Below are positions 35,961 through 48,066 of a DNA stretch of 64,000 bases, piece by piece (the stretch's first letter is position 1; each line of letters starts with the position of its first letter). Source of the DNA: Zantedeschia hybrid cultivar (lineage: Eukaryota; Streptophyta; Magnoliopsida; Alismatales; Araceae); contig JARZZO010000016.1 in assembly GCA_030544215.1 (NCBI GenBank), positions 40,508,001-40,572,000 on the forward strand, in the 5' to 3' direction. The notes under the pieces are model-generated. The model did not search any database. It saw only the letters and a list, made by a program, of their open reading frames with translations, and was not told the origin of the DNA. Position numbers and translations under genes: made by a program.

Positions 35961-36696
35961 GGAACAAAAGAAGATATTTGGTGAATTCTAGATGTGCCCG
36001 ATGCGGTAGTAAAGCAAGCCATCAAGGCTACCTTTGACCGCAACCAACTAGTAAATAAAAAGGGGTGTTTCTGTAGAATTTCACCATCTTAGTCAAAAAA
36101 GGGTGCTTCTATAGAATTTCACCATCTTACCCAAAACCTAATTGGCCAAAATCAGCCGATTTGCAAGTGAATTGGCCAATCCAGGTACAATTTTAGATAA
36201 TTTTCATCCAATTCGGGTCGACTCAGTCTGATTCAGACCAATCCCAAATCATTTCCTTTTTTAAAAATCAAATTGATTTTTTTTCTTTTTGCATTTAATT
36301 CTTACAAAATTAGGATCAATTTTAGGACCTTAAATTGGATCGGCCACTGCCAATCCAATATGGGCCAGCCAATGCTGCGTTCCGTGCCTGCAACTGCACT
36401 CTAGCTAGGAAAGCTTCAATGGGAAAGAGAACAGGGAAGGTGCGAGATTCTATAATCCAAGAGACTTTGTAGTCAAAGCAGCATTCCTGATTTTTGTGCA
36501 TGGGAAATACACAATTGGGGATATAGTGGCGTATATATCTTCTACTCATTTTTTTTCCTATTATAATAGAGGCACCATCTATTTCAGCTGTAGACATAGA
36601 AAATTTATTTTTTTCTGAAATACTTTTTAGTTTAAGAAGACAAATTTTCCCAAATAAAAAAATTTCAAAAACTCATAAGCCACATCATTATAGAAC
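35961..36696. other. Unassigned intron DNA with a 44-bp direct repeat
   Basis: GTAGAATTTCACCATCTTA and ATAGAATTTCACCATCTTA occur about 44 bp apart (near 36073 and 36112), within related AAAGGGTG.TTCT contexts. No gene was recognised. Confidence 0.5.
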
Positions 36697-37301
36697 CAAG
36701 GTTCGACATATCGCTGACCCGTATTGGATCATATCTTCCTAGATACGATACGATACCGATCCGACTCGAGCCGACTTAGTCCGACTTGCGTGAGTCAGAC
36801 CGATTTAGGCTTATTTTTAGTTTTTTTTCAGATTCTTTAATTTTGTGAATAATTATGACATAAATAAACTTTTAACTCTAGTGGTTTATTAATGACAATG
36901 ACTTTAAGTCCTATTAATCAATATAAAAGTGTAAATCGCCTATTAAATTAGAGAAAAAATCCAATTATTCACCACTTACGAAAAAAGGTTCAATTATTTA
37001 TCAAATTAGAAAAAAAGAGTCTACTTAATAAGATACAAGTCGCATTAAGTCACATCGAATAGGCTTAGAGCCGGATCACAGTGACCCATGTCGGATCGTA
37101 GCGTATCACACGAACCGTCACGAGTCACATACGAGTCCCATCGAGTCGGCACGAGTCAGGTACAATTCAGACCGAGTCGCATCGAGTCGGCTCAAGTCGG
37201 ATGTGACTAAGCGATTCGAACCGTCCTAGCGACTCAGACCCATCCAAATATGAATCGACTCATACAAGTCGGTCCAATATGGTACGATACGGCAAACCAT
37301 G
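36697..37301. mobile_element. Short non-autonomous hAT (asymmetric ends) with perfect 8-bp duplication
   Basis: This 605-bp element starts CAAGGTTCGACATATCG and ends CGATACGGCAAACCATG, flanked by identical TATAGAAC (36689-36696 and 37302-37309). Both ends are full of GAGTCGG/CCGACT variants, as in element A. The right end begins CATGG when read inward, unlike the CAAGG of the left end. Confidence 0.9.
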
Positions 37302-37309
37302 TATAGAAC

Positions 37310-37932
37310 ACAATGATAAATGGAATTGGACATAGTCGCAACCAACTTGATTCCAATGAGACATAAGAGGATATCAACAAAGCATTCTCATTCCATAATA
37401 AGTGCTTCATCAAATGAATTGGATTCAACCCAATATAATTTTGTTAATGAATTGGATTCAACCCAATATAATTTTGCTAGCCTTCAACACAAGAAACAGT
37501 TTCTCCTAAAGGCTGATCAAAAAGAAGAACCCAGCAGAGATGGCACATGCATGATGAGTGGAGCTTCGCCACCACAACATGCTGTACTTTTCATAAAATG
37601 AGAACAGGCTGTGAGAAATGAATGCACAAATATTGCTCACTTGAAATGTAGCTAAATATATATGCAATGAAACCTTTTTCCTTTCTGAATAAAACATGAT
37701 TTTTAATAATTTAGTTGCGGTTTAATGCAAGATGTGCATAGCATACACTGATGTAATACAACATAAAAGGAAGAATATCAACTTAATAATGAGCTTGATC
37801 AAATAACTATGACATCCCAAAGATAGAACTGCAGATAATAAGATAGAGCTTTGAGCTTAAAAAAAAAAGATAACTAAGATAGAGCTTATTATTACAGAAG
37901 TATAGCATATTGTGTTGCAGGAAATGATTCAC
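37310..37932. other. MAP1D-like intron sequence with a 28-bp direct duplication
   Basis: TGAATTGGATTCAACCCAAT occurs twice in tandem (near 37415 and 37448), each time followed by ATAATTTTG. Otherwise it is AT-rich intron DNA without a recognised frame. Confidence 0.5.
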
Positions 37933-38004
37933 CTGAACTAGAGCTTTAGCATCATCATCAACATTGCCACAAAAGAATGTTGCAGACGTATCACCATGGT
38001 AGCC
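37933..38004 (-). CDS. MAP1D: MAP1D-like exon: second metal-binding aspartate
   Basis: The 72-bp exon encodes 24 residues, GYHGDTSATFFCGN followed by VDDDAKALVQ. The aspartate of HGD corresponds to E. coli MetAP Asp108, which binds both metals. The acceptor is TTTTTAG and the donor GTGAATC; both borders are phase 0. It continues directly from the VYLN end of the preceding exon 15.9 kb away and into VTKEC of the next one. Confidence 0.92.
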
Positions 38005-39275
38005 CTAAAAACAGAACCCGATTTCATATGCTATAGAAACTTATTTTTCCCCAAACAGTTCCAAAAACAAAAATTGGCAGTTATAACACAAGCAATATCA
38101 ACAATAATAGGGCAACAGCATATCTTTGCAGATTGATGGTTTGTACAAACCGTGTTTCTTTTCCACTGAAATGAAAGTTCAAGTGAAGCATCTTTTCTAC
38201 AGTTAAGAAGAGTAATATCAAGGGGGGAAAATGTGTGCTGGAAGTATAAATCCATACCTCTCCACAATAGCTCACCATATGAATGTAATGTAGGCCCTCC
38301 CACCCAGTAAAATGGCAACCTTGCTCTTGAGCTAATAAATTCTTACCTCCAATTTCAACCTTACTCGGAGACAATACACAGTTGGTTAACATCATCAATA
38401 TGTGTTGAATGGAGTTCTCATGGTAAATGTCAATCTTCAAGTTTCCTGATGTGTTACTGAGAAAATCAGCAAGGCTAAGTGTATGCTCTGTGGAAAGTTA
38501 ATAGAGGTTTCTTCATCATGGAGACACTTCTGGCATTACATGTTTCCTGTTTCCCACACAGTATGTTGTGTTCAAAAACTGGTCTGACCAACTGTCAAGT
38601 AACAAGGCAAAAGCAGCAAAGTGGTGATCACAAGGTGACAACAATGAAGGCAGTGAAGTCCCATAAAGGTATTCAAAGAAAGAACAGACCAAACGGTGCC
38701 CCGACTAATGGGCAGGATGGCCTTCACACCAACGACTGACTCTAGCTATGCTGCAAAGCTAACAAGTCCTCCCACAAAGCCTATTTCACCTCTCTATTTG
38801 GAAAACTTAACACCAGAGAGTCCCACGTGAAGACAGAAGTGAGAGATATAGCATGCCTCCCAATCTTTTTGAAACTGTTCAAATCCCTCCAAAATGTACA
38901 TTCCAGAATACCACAATGCCTCCTAACCTTCCAAAAGCAAATGAAGCCAGAAACCCCTTTCAACAGGTGGGGCCCCCTCATTTCCCTCATGATGGTCTCT
39001 TCTTCATTCTAGTGCCATCCCCAAACATAGTGTATCCACCTTAGATCCCCTCAATATCCACCTTACATCCCCTCACTATCTCCTTAAGCATCCTCTTCTT
39101 CTATCTATCTATTGCAATGAGTGTTTTAGCAGAATCATTAAAAGCATGTTTTCTTCTTGGAAGGGTGATTTAGACTTTTTATTAGTTGGAGACATGATTT
39201 TTCTAATATTTTTATTAAACTCAAATGAGGTCCTTCCTTTATTTACATCTAATACATTAAGTAAATGAACATAAG
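38005..39275. other. Start of the 15.9-kb MAP1D-like intron, no gene recognised
   Basis: Unassigned DNA between the GYHGD exon and the chromovirus LTR. Short frames near 38781-39044 have no motif I recognise. Confidence 0.45.
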
Positions 39276-39702
39276 TGGTGAGGACACCCGTGCACGGATT
39301 CGATACGACCCGACCCGCATCTACTGTCGGAGGAGGACAACAGTAGTAATTCCAGCATTTGTGGCTCAATGTTGGCCATTTGTGGATTGATTGGTATTTT
39401 CATTGTTGAGGAGTATTTGGGACTTGTGTACGGCACGTTAGGAGGCCCAATTATCTATTTTTCATTTTTCTATATTTTCTGCACGAATTTTACCTTCTTA
39501 TTGTAAGGGAGGATCATTTTAGTCATTGGCTCTATTAGGGCTTCACTAGGGTTTGCATGCTGTATTTAAAGCCTTGTAGTCCTCGATTGGAGGCATTGAT
39601 GACAAATAACAAAAGAGAAATTTTCTTTGTCGAGCCACCAGAGCCGTATGCAAGAATGCATCGGGCGTAAAGCCCTCACCTTTTCCCTTGTCTTCTTCTC
39701 CT

Positions 39703-39792
<90 letters not shown>

Positions 39793-40958
39793 GTTCGTTG
39801 TCAACGCAGAGAACGGCCACCGCAGTGACCCTCACTCCACGTGGCACTCGCCCACCTATTCCCGCTTGTCGCCACCTTCCAGCTCCACGTGGTGCTACAG
39901 AAGTATTTGGCCGCCGGTCTTCGTCACCCGTGCCATGCACGAACGGCATGCCCACTCCCCAGCCGCCCCGGTCGTGCGCCACACGTCAGCCTCGCCTCGT
40001 TCGCAGGAGCCCTCGTCGCTCGAGCCTCAAACGAACGCACCCCTAGCCACGTGGCCGCCATCACAGTGCTCCCCGCCCAAAGTCGTCACCGCTCGTGCCA
40101 CAAGACATGCCCGGAGGATTCGCCCGGCCCCACCGGCGTTCGCGTCCTGACGAACACAGTGCCTCTTGCAGGTCCTACCAATAGCCATCGCCACGAGTCG
40201 TAGCAGGCGGCTTCGCCAGCCCGCCCGTCGCTCGTGCGGCGTCTCCCGCCCGGCCGCCAAGGTCCCTCCACGCAGCAAGCCAGGGCGATTCGCCCCCCCT
40301 CCACCCTCGTCGATCGTGCCCAATCGTGCCACGCAGCCCGTTCCCACTCATGCCCGCCCCGGTATGGCGCACATTACCCGTGCGCCCACGCCCGCCTCTT
40401 GCCGCTCCTATTCGACGCACGAAGGCAGGACCAGCAAACCTGCACGCCGCACGTCGTGCGCCTGGGTGCGCCCCCATCCCTCTCAGTTGCCGTACAGCAC
40501 CAATTCAAGTCTTCCCCGAGCCGTTCGCAGATCCTCCCTATCCCGACGTAACCCCACTAGATTGCGGGACAGTTAGTAATGGTTGGATCCCTCCCTATGC
40601 CACTTGTCGTTCATTATATGTTTAAATTTGCTCCTGTGTATATGAGTTAGGAGACTAGCTACTTGTTTACTTCTCGCTGCCGGATTGTGAGTACGAGAGA
40701 CCCGTTCTAGTGGCCCTATTTGAGTATATTGATCGTGTTGCTATCACCCTAGCTTTTTGGTAGTTTTCACTATTGACGGTCCTATTTATTTTATCATGGC
40801 AAGAGGACGATTCCCGAGCTTATTTGCGGTTGAGTTACATAGTTTTTCTCATGGACACGAGGGATATTTGATGATCATTTGTCGTTCATTGTGGCTTTCT
40901 TGCTAATCTCGGATCGTTACGATAGTTCGGAGTCTTTGTCAGTAGTCGTCCCGCATCA
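39276..40958 (+). repeat. 5' LTR of the degenerate chromovirus
   Basis: The LTR starts TGGTGAGGACACCCG and ends GTCGTCCCGCATCA. It has a TATA-like TATTTAAAG near 39562. A CT run of about 42 units (39706-39790) is followed by a GC-rich segment. Confidence 0.88.
39706..39790. repeat. (CT)n microsatellite in the 5' LTR, about 42 units
   Basis: An uninterrupted CT run. The matching site in the 3' LTR (near 46973) has only about five units. Confidence 0.95.
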
Positions 40959-40961
40959 TAT

Positions 40962-40975
40962 TTGGTATTAGAGTC
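40962..40975 (+). other. Primer-binding site (initiator-Met tRNA type)
   Basis: TTGGTATTAGAGTC lies three bases after the LTR end and differs by single changes from the TGGTATCAGAGC site usual in plant retrotransposons. Confidence 0.75.
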
Positions 40976-41136
40976 TTAGGTTGTTGTCTAGGGCTTGCTT
41001 AGTGTGCATTTTTCCTCATCTAGTTTTAGCACGTCACATCTACTTGGTGTTCCCTTTGTCTATTTTCATGGTTAGCGTCCACATGTTAGTTCACCTAGGT
41101 TTAGGCTGATACACTTTACCACTCTTTCCACATTTC

Positions 41137-42880
41137 ATGCCCACACGTAGCGGTGCAGAGTTTCACATCCCTGCACCTATGTCAAGATCACACACAGGAT
41201 CCCTGAATGTCCCCGACATGACGGAGCTGATTAGCCAATTCATGTGCTGTATGGATGATTGGGACCAGTGCGTTGGGGGTTTAGGAGAGTCGCTTCGGTC
41301 TGTACAAGATACGGTCAATGATTCCGAGCGTACGGTAGAAGGCCATGCTGGCCTCGTGGGCGTGCTGTGGGGTCTTCCTCAGGGACAAGGTTTGGTGCAG
41401 GCTGTCTAGAGATAGAACCCGAACCCGGCCCCACTTCTTGCCCCGGCCAACCCTGTCCCACATGTGGAGCTACCCCCGAGAGTTGACTCAGTCGATGAGC
41501 GACGACATGCAGATGACGGGATGGAGTATGATCCACATGATGAGTTGGGTGACCGGATTGTTGCACGCCGACCTATGAGGCAAAATAGGTAGCGCGACCA
41601 TGATGAGGGTGTTGATCAAAGGTGCGCGAGGCGTCAGGGAAATAGGCTTGATTGTTATGATCATTGGGATCTTCGTGACCGTGATGATCGGTTGGAGCAA
41701 CGCAATCGGGATGTTCGACTCGATCAAGAGGATCGATATGACCGACGTGATCGAGAGGACTGAGCAGAGCGGCATGATCGAGGTGACTAATATGATCGGT
41801 ACGCTCGAAGGGATCGGCCAGAGTTTGGTGAGGCGCCTAGACGCCATCGACGTCCAAGGGATCGGGATTATTTTAAGGAAACGCAGAGGCCCCATCGTGT
41901 CCAGAGGGACTTAGATGATCGTCGGGCCGCTCGTGCTGATGCTCCCACTTTTGACGGGTCCTTAGACTCGAAGGTCTATCTTGACTAGGAGGCTAGCATG
42001 AACCACTAGTTTAATTGGATGGGTATGACTAACGCCTAGCGAGCTCACTTCTCCCTGATGAAGTTGATAGGTCAGACTCGGACCTATTGGTCGAATGTCA
42101 AGGACTTGCTCAAGCAGCGTCAACAGGAACCCATCAAGTTGTGGGAAGACATGAATGTCAAGCTGCGTGAGAAGTACCTTCCCCCGACCTATCACCATCA
42201 CCTCATTGATCGGTGGCAGAGCCTTGCTCAGAGGACTCACACTGTTTCAGAGTACATCGCCAAGTTCGATGAGTACCTGATGAGAAGCAAGGCTCGTGAG
42301 GAGAGTGCATTGACTCTATCCCGCTTTCTGAAGGGTCTCCACCATGTATATCAGCAGGAATTGTTCTGTCAGCATGTGACGACCATTGAGCACGCTTATC
42401 AGGTGGTGAGAGAGATAGAGCAGTTCGAGCTTGAGGTGGATTCACCCCCACATGCTAGGTCGACCTATCAGCGTGCCGCACCGAGAGGACAACAGAGGGG
42501 TCCAGCCTTCAGACCCGCTGACCTCAGTAGTCAGGACACACCCCCTCGTCCCCGTCTTCCCTAAAGGGACCCTGTGGCCTGTGCCCGCCTTACCGCCACC
42601 CCCTTTCCGTCCCCCCATAAGAGCCCCTCCACCCAGACGGGAGGATAAAGGGAAGGCCCCAGCTGTGGGTGAGTCCTCCCAAGAGGACGGATCCCGTGGT
42701 CGATGCTTCAGGTGTCAGGGACTTGGACATTACGATCTCAGTGCCTGTCAAGTCCTTAGTTATTGGAGATGTGGATCCAAAGGAACTTCAACCTGAGTTG
42801 CAGACGGTGAGTTATGCGGTTGGAGATGACATGGCCGATGATTTCCATTCTGAGGGAGAGATGGTAGGTTGCATCTAGAC
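41137..42880 (+). pseudogene. Broken gag of the degenerate chromovirus
   Basis: Gag is spread over several frames. The region 42058-42564 has the core fold (YWSNVKDLLKQRQQEPIKLW, LREKYLPPTYHHHL, SLAQRTHTVSEYIAKFDEYL). A CCHC zinc knuckle CFRCQGLGHYDLSAC follows near 42700 in another frame. Stops near 41410 and 41995 confirm loss of function. Confidence 0.8.
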
Positions 42881-42935
42881 TCAGTTTCTTTGGGATGGAG
42901 GCATTGAGGACCTTCCTAATGGAGGCAGGCTTAGT

Positions 42936-45900
42936 GTGGTCAGATGTATCTTGACCCAGCCAAAGGAGTGTGATGATTGGTACCGCACTACCATCTTTCA
43001 CACCTACTATCGTGTCAATGGCAAGATGTATAAGGTGATTATTGACAGTGGAAGTTGCATTAATGCGATCTCCACCAGTGTCGTCGCACACCTTAGGCTG
43101 ATTGCCGCTGACCACCCTCGTCCCTATCGTATATCCTGTGTGGATTCTACTTCCATTCTGATTCAGACAAGGTGTCTCGTTCTTATATGCTTCCCACCCT
43201 ATGAAGATAACATCTGGTGTGATATCCTACCTATGGAGGTCGGGAGCCTCATACTTAACAGACCTTGGCTGTATGATATGGATGCGATCCTCCAGGGCGA
43301 TCCAACAGTATGGCGACCTGCTCATCACCTTACAGCCCTCTTAACCTAGGTCGACCTCTTAGCAGGAGACTTCTTAGGGGAGTTCCTTAACATCCCCTAG
43401 TACCCCTTCCACATCTAGTGCCACTACCACTTCTAGCACCACTCCCACTTGTCCAACTGCCACACTCGACACGGCTTCAGTGAGTACGTGTTCCATTTCC
43501 CATCCGACCCATTTGGGCATCATCAGTACTCACGAGCCTTCCCTCTTTGGCACACCACCCACTGTGGCTTTACAGCTTATCAGCGCTAGGGAGCTTGAGC
43601 ATGACTTAGTTGAGAGCGAGCATGTGTATCTTTTAGCGGTTAGAGAGGTTACCGATGAGACCCCAAGTGAGCATGCTACTGAGGTAACCTCTCTTCTTCA
43701 TGAGTTTCAGGATCTTTCCTAAGGATCTTCCGGAAGGTTTGTCCCCTATACGTGATATCCAGCACACCATCGATCTGACTCGAGGATCTACCTTACTCAA
43801 CCTGCCGCACTATCACATGAATCCCACTGAGCATTCTGAGCTTCAGAGGCAAGTTGAGGAACTCTTAAAAAGGGGCTCCATTCAAGAGAGCATAAGCCCA
43901 TGCACTGTTCCCGCACTTTTAGCTCCAAAGAAAGATGGTACTTGGAGAATGTATGTGGACAGTCGTGCAATCAACCGCATCACTGTCAAGTATCGTTTCC
44001 CCATTCCGAGCCTTCATGACATGCTCGATATGATGGCGAAAGCCATTGTGTTTTCAAGAATCAATTTGAAGAGTGGCTATCACCAGGTTCGGATCAGACC
44101 TGAGGATGAATGGAAGACGGCTTTCAAAATGAAGGATGGACTCTACGAGTGGTTGGTCATTCCCTTTGGCCTGTCCAACACCCCTAGTACCTTTATGCGG
44201 CTGATGACTCAAGTACTGAGACCTTTCATTGGTGCCTTTTTGGTCGTGTACTTCGACGATATCTTCATCTATAGCCATTCTAGGATAGATAATCTACAGC
44301 ACCTCAGCAAGTGTGTCTCATCCTTTGTCGTAAGAGTTTGTTCAGGAACCTTAAAAAGTGTGCTTTCATAACTGACCGAATGATCTTCTTAGGGTTTATC
44401 GTTGCATCTGAGGGTGTTTCCGCTGATCCAGAGAAGGTCAGGACGATTGTAGAATGGCCTGAGCCGTAGTCTATCCACGATGTGCGGAGTTTTCATGACT
44501 TGGCGACATTCTACCGTCGGTTTATCCGTGGATTCAACTCTATTACGGCTCCGATCACTGATTGCATTCGGAAGGGAGCCTTTCATTGGACGAAGGTCGC
44601 TACTTCGGCCTTTCGTAACATCAAGGAGTGCATGACCCAAGCACCTATCCTTCGTCTACTAGATTTTTCAAAAGTGTTTGAGGTCTCATGTGATGCTTCT
44701 GGTGTCGACATAAGTAGGGTTTTGAGTCAGGAGGGCCACCCCATTGCATATTTCAGCAAAAAATTAAACGATGCTAAGCTGAAGTAGTCCACCTATGACG
44801 AAGAGTTTTATGCGGTAGTACAAGCGTTGACGTATTGGAGACACTATCTGCTACCGCAGGAGTCCGCCTTATTCTCGGACCATGAGGCCCTCAGGTTCCT
44901 CAATGTCTAGAAAAAATTGAATTCGAGGTATAGTCGATGGGTGGAGTTTCTTCAAGCCTACACCTTAGTAGACACAAGGTGGGTGCGAAGAATTGCGTAG
45001 CAAACGCACTGAGTCGCCGTTGTTCTCTTTTATCAATTGTCAACGTGGAGGTTACTGGGTTTGAGAGACTCCGTGAGGAGTATTCAGCTTGCCCAGATTT
45101 TGGTCCGATTCATACCACTCTTCTTGTTGGACGCTCACGAGAGTTCCGTAATTATATTTTGCATAAGGGTTACATCTTCTGTGGGGATCGTCTGTGTATT
45201 CAGCGGACTTCGGTCCGTGACTTTCTCGTTTGGGAGGTACATATGGGTGGTTTAGCTGATCACTTCGACCAGAATAAGACCATTGAGCTTGTTGAGCATC
45301 GCTTCTATTGGCAAGCCTAAAGCGTTATGTGGCACAGAATGTTGCTCAGTGTCGCATCTGTGCTACGGCGAAGCAGAAGCAGCATAACACTGGCTTGTAC
45401 ACTCCGCTTCCCGTACGCGACCGTCCGTGGCAGGATATCAACATGGATTTTGTCGGCCTGCCACGAACCCTCTGTCGGTACGATGCTATTCTGGTAGTGG
45501 TTGACCGGTTCTCCAGAATGGCTCATTTTATTCCATGTTTCAAGACTTCAAATACGTCTCGAGTAGCCCATCTCTTTTATAAGGGAGTTGTTCAATTACA
45601 TGGGTTATCAAAGACCATTGTTTCTGACAGGAACGTGCGTTTTGTCAGCTATTTTTGGAAGACCCTTTGACATCTCTTGGGCACCGAGCTTAAGTTCTCT
45701 ACTACTTACCACCCCCAGACTGATGGACAGACCAAGGTTGTTAATAGAAGACCATACATGTAGTTGGGATCAGGTCTTAAAGCATGTTGAGTTTGCATAT
45801 AACAATTCAATCAATAGGTCTACAGGCATAAGTCCATTTGAGATAGTCACCGGCCATAGACTTAGAAGACCCATAGATCTTGTCCCATTGCCCATCCAGT

Positions 45901-46610
45901 CCCGCATTTCTTAGTCTGCACAGTCCCTAGTTGATCACATTAAGAGCATGCATGATAATGTCTGTCATCACATCGAGATCAGTAATGAACTCTACAAGCG
46001 GATGGCGGATGCACATCGGTGACCCCATGAGTTCTATAAAGGCGTGATCAGGATTCAACCTGAACGGTTTCCTTAGGAACCGTAAAGAAGCTGTAAGCTC
46101 GAGGAGCCGACCCCTTCAAAGTGTTGAAACGAATAGGACCGAATACGTATGTGGTAGATCTACCCTCGAACTATAGCATCAACAACCCGTTCAATGTCTC
46201 AGATTTGGTAGTCTACTGAGACCCGTCAGTGATATCTAGTGACCCATTCGAGCCTTCTACTTCCCTTGTGAGCGACCCTACCCCTAAGTGTCCACCTGTA
46301 GCCTCCCTCTCAGCACAGCGAGAGCAGATTGATCATATACTAGACGAGCAGGTTGTCACTTCTAGGGATGGGCCTATCAGCGCTATCTAGTCCACTGGAG
46401 AGGACGGCCGCCTACTGAGGACACGTGGATTACGCGCGAGGAGCTATAGCAGATCAACCTGGACCTTCTAGACCGTTATCAGAGTGGGCGAGACCCATAC
46501 TCAACAAGGTCGAGTTCCTCCCAGCCAGGGAGAATTGGTGAGTACGCCCGCGCACGGATCCGGTACGACACGACCCAACCCACATCTACTGTCGAAGGAG
46601 GACGACAGTA
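42936..46610 (+). pseudogene. Broken pol of the degenerate chromovirus
   Basis: Protease near 43020 has IIDSGSC. RT at 43700-44371 has KKDGTWRMYVDSRAINRITV and the YFDD box (VVYFDDIFIYS) after a frameshift at about 43720. RNase H near 44690 has VSCDASGVDISR. Integrase has a zinc finger region (CRICATAKQ, 45352) and IVSDRNVRF near 45615. A chromodomain with YLVHWRGRPPTEDTW is near 46385. Frameshifts or stops split each domain from the next. It is clearly the same family as the intact copy at 60411-64000. Confidence 0.85.
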
Positions 46611-48066
46611 ACGATTTTAGCATCTTTCTAGCTCAATGATGGCCCATTTGTGGATTGATTGGTATTTACATTATTGATGAGCATTAGGGACTTGTGTACA
46701 GCCCGTTAGGAGGCCCAGTTATCTATTTTCCATTTTTTCTATATTTTCTACACGAATTTTGCCTTTTTATTATAAGGGAGGGTCATTCTAGTCATTGACC
46801 ATATTAGGGCTTCACTAGGATTTGCATGTTGTATTTGAAGTCCTATAGTCCTCGATTGAAGGCATTAATGACAAATAATAAAAGAGAATCTTTGTCGAGC
46901 CGTCGAAGCCGCGTGCAAGAATGCATCGGACGTGAAGCCCTTACCTTTTCCCTTGTCTTCTTCTCCTTCCCCCTCTCTCTCTCCCCCCTCGTGTTCGTTG
47001 TCAACGCAGAGAACGGCCAACGCAGTCACCCTCGCTCCACATGGCGCTCACCCACTTGTTCCCCCTCGTCGCCGCCTTCTAGCCCCACGTGGCGCCATGA
47101 AAGTAGTCGGTCGCCGGTCTTCGTCGCTCGTGCCCTACACGAACGGCGCGCCCACTCCCCAGCCACCCCAGTCGTGTGCCACAGGTCAGCCTCGCCTCGT
47201 TCGCAGGAGCCCTCGTCGCTCGAGCCTCAGGCGAACGCACCCCTCACCACGCAGCCGCCATCGCAGTGCTCCCGCCTGAAGCCGTCGCCGCTCATGCCAC
47301 ACGGCACACCCGAAGGATTCGCTTGGCCCCCATCGTCGTCCACGCCCTAACAAACACAACGCTCGCCAGCCCGCCTCGTCGCCATGCGGCGTCTTCCGCC
47401 CGGCCGCCAAAGTCCCTCCACGCAGCAAGACAGGGCGATTCGCCCTCCCTCCGCCCTCGTCGCTAGTACCCAGTCGTGCCACGCAGGCCCGCTTATCTGC
47501 CCAGCTCTTACTGCTCCTGTTCGGCGCACGAAGGCAGGATAAGCAGACCTGCGCGCATCCCATCGTGCGCCCAAGTACGCCCCTGTTCCTCTCGGTTGTC
47601 ATACAGCGCCACTTCAAGTCTTCCTTGGGCCGTTCGCAGATCCTCCCTATCTTGGCGTGACCCCACTAGACAATGGGACGGTTAGTAATGGTTAGATCCC
47701 TCCCTATGCCATTTGTCGTTCAGTATATGATTAAATTTACTCCCATGCATGTGAGTTAAGAGCCTAGCTACTTGTTTTACTTCTTGGTAACGGATTGTTA
47801 GTACGAGAGACCTGTTCTGTACCCCTATTCGAGCATATTGATCACGTTGCTATCGCCCTAACTCTTCGGTAGTTCTCACTATCGACGGTCCTATTTATTT
47901 TATCATGGCGAGAGGACGATTCCCGAGCTTGTTTGTGGTTGAGTTAAGTAGTTTTTCTCATGGACACAAGGGATATTTGATGATCATTTGTCGTTCATTG
48001 TGGCTTTCTTGCTGATCTCGGATCTTACAATAGTTCGGAGTCTTTGTTGGTAGTCGTCCCGCATCA
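46536..48066 (+). repeat. 3' LTR of the degenerate chromovirus
   Basis: It starts TGGTGAGTACGCCC after a purine-rich CAGGGAGAAT and ends GTCGTCCCGCATCA. It is 152 bp shorter than the 5' LTR, largely because the CT run is short and pieces of the GC-rich segment are missing. Confidence 0.88.

Larger units (their letters stand above)
39276..48066 (+). mobile_element. Degenerate chromovirus-type Ty3/gypsy retrotransposon with both LTRs
   Basis: LTRs lie at 39276-40958 and 46536-48066. TTTGGTATTAGAGTCTTAGG after the first LTR is a worn initiator-Met tRNA primer site. Internal order is gag, protease, RT, RNase H, integrase, chromodomain, broken by many stops and shifts. The flanks ATAAG and ATACA do not form a clean 5-bp duplication. 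It lies in the 15.9-kb MAP1D-like intron, opposite to the gene's direction. Confidence 0.9.

Noticed and set aside
39566..39982. 138-codon minus-strand frame with Arg/Glu repeats
   Set aside because: The (RE)n stretch is the translation of the CT microsatellite in the LTR.
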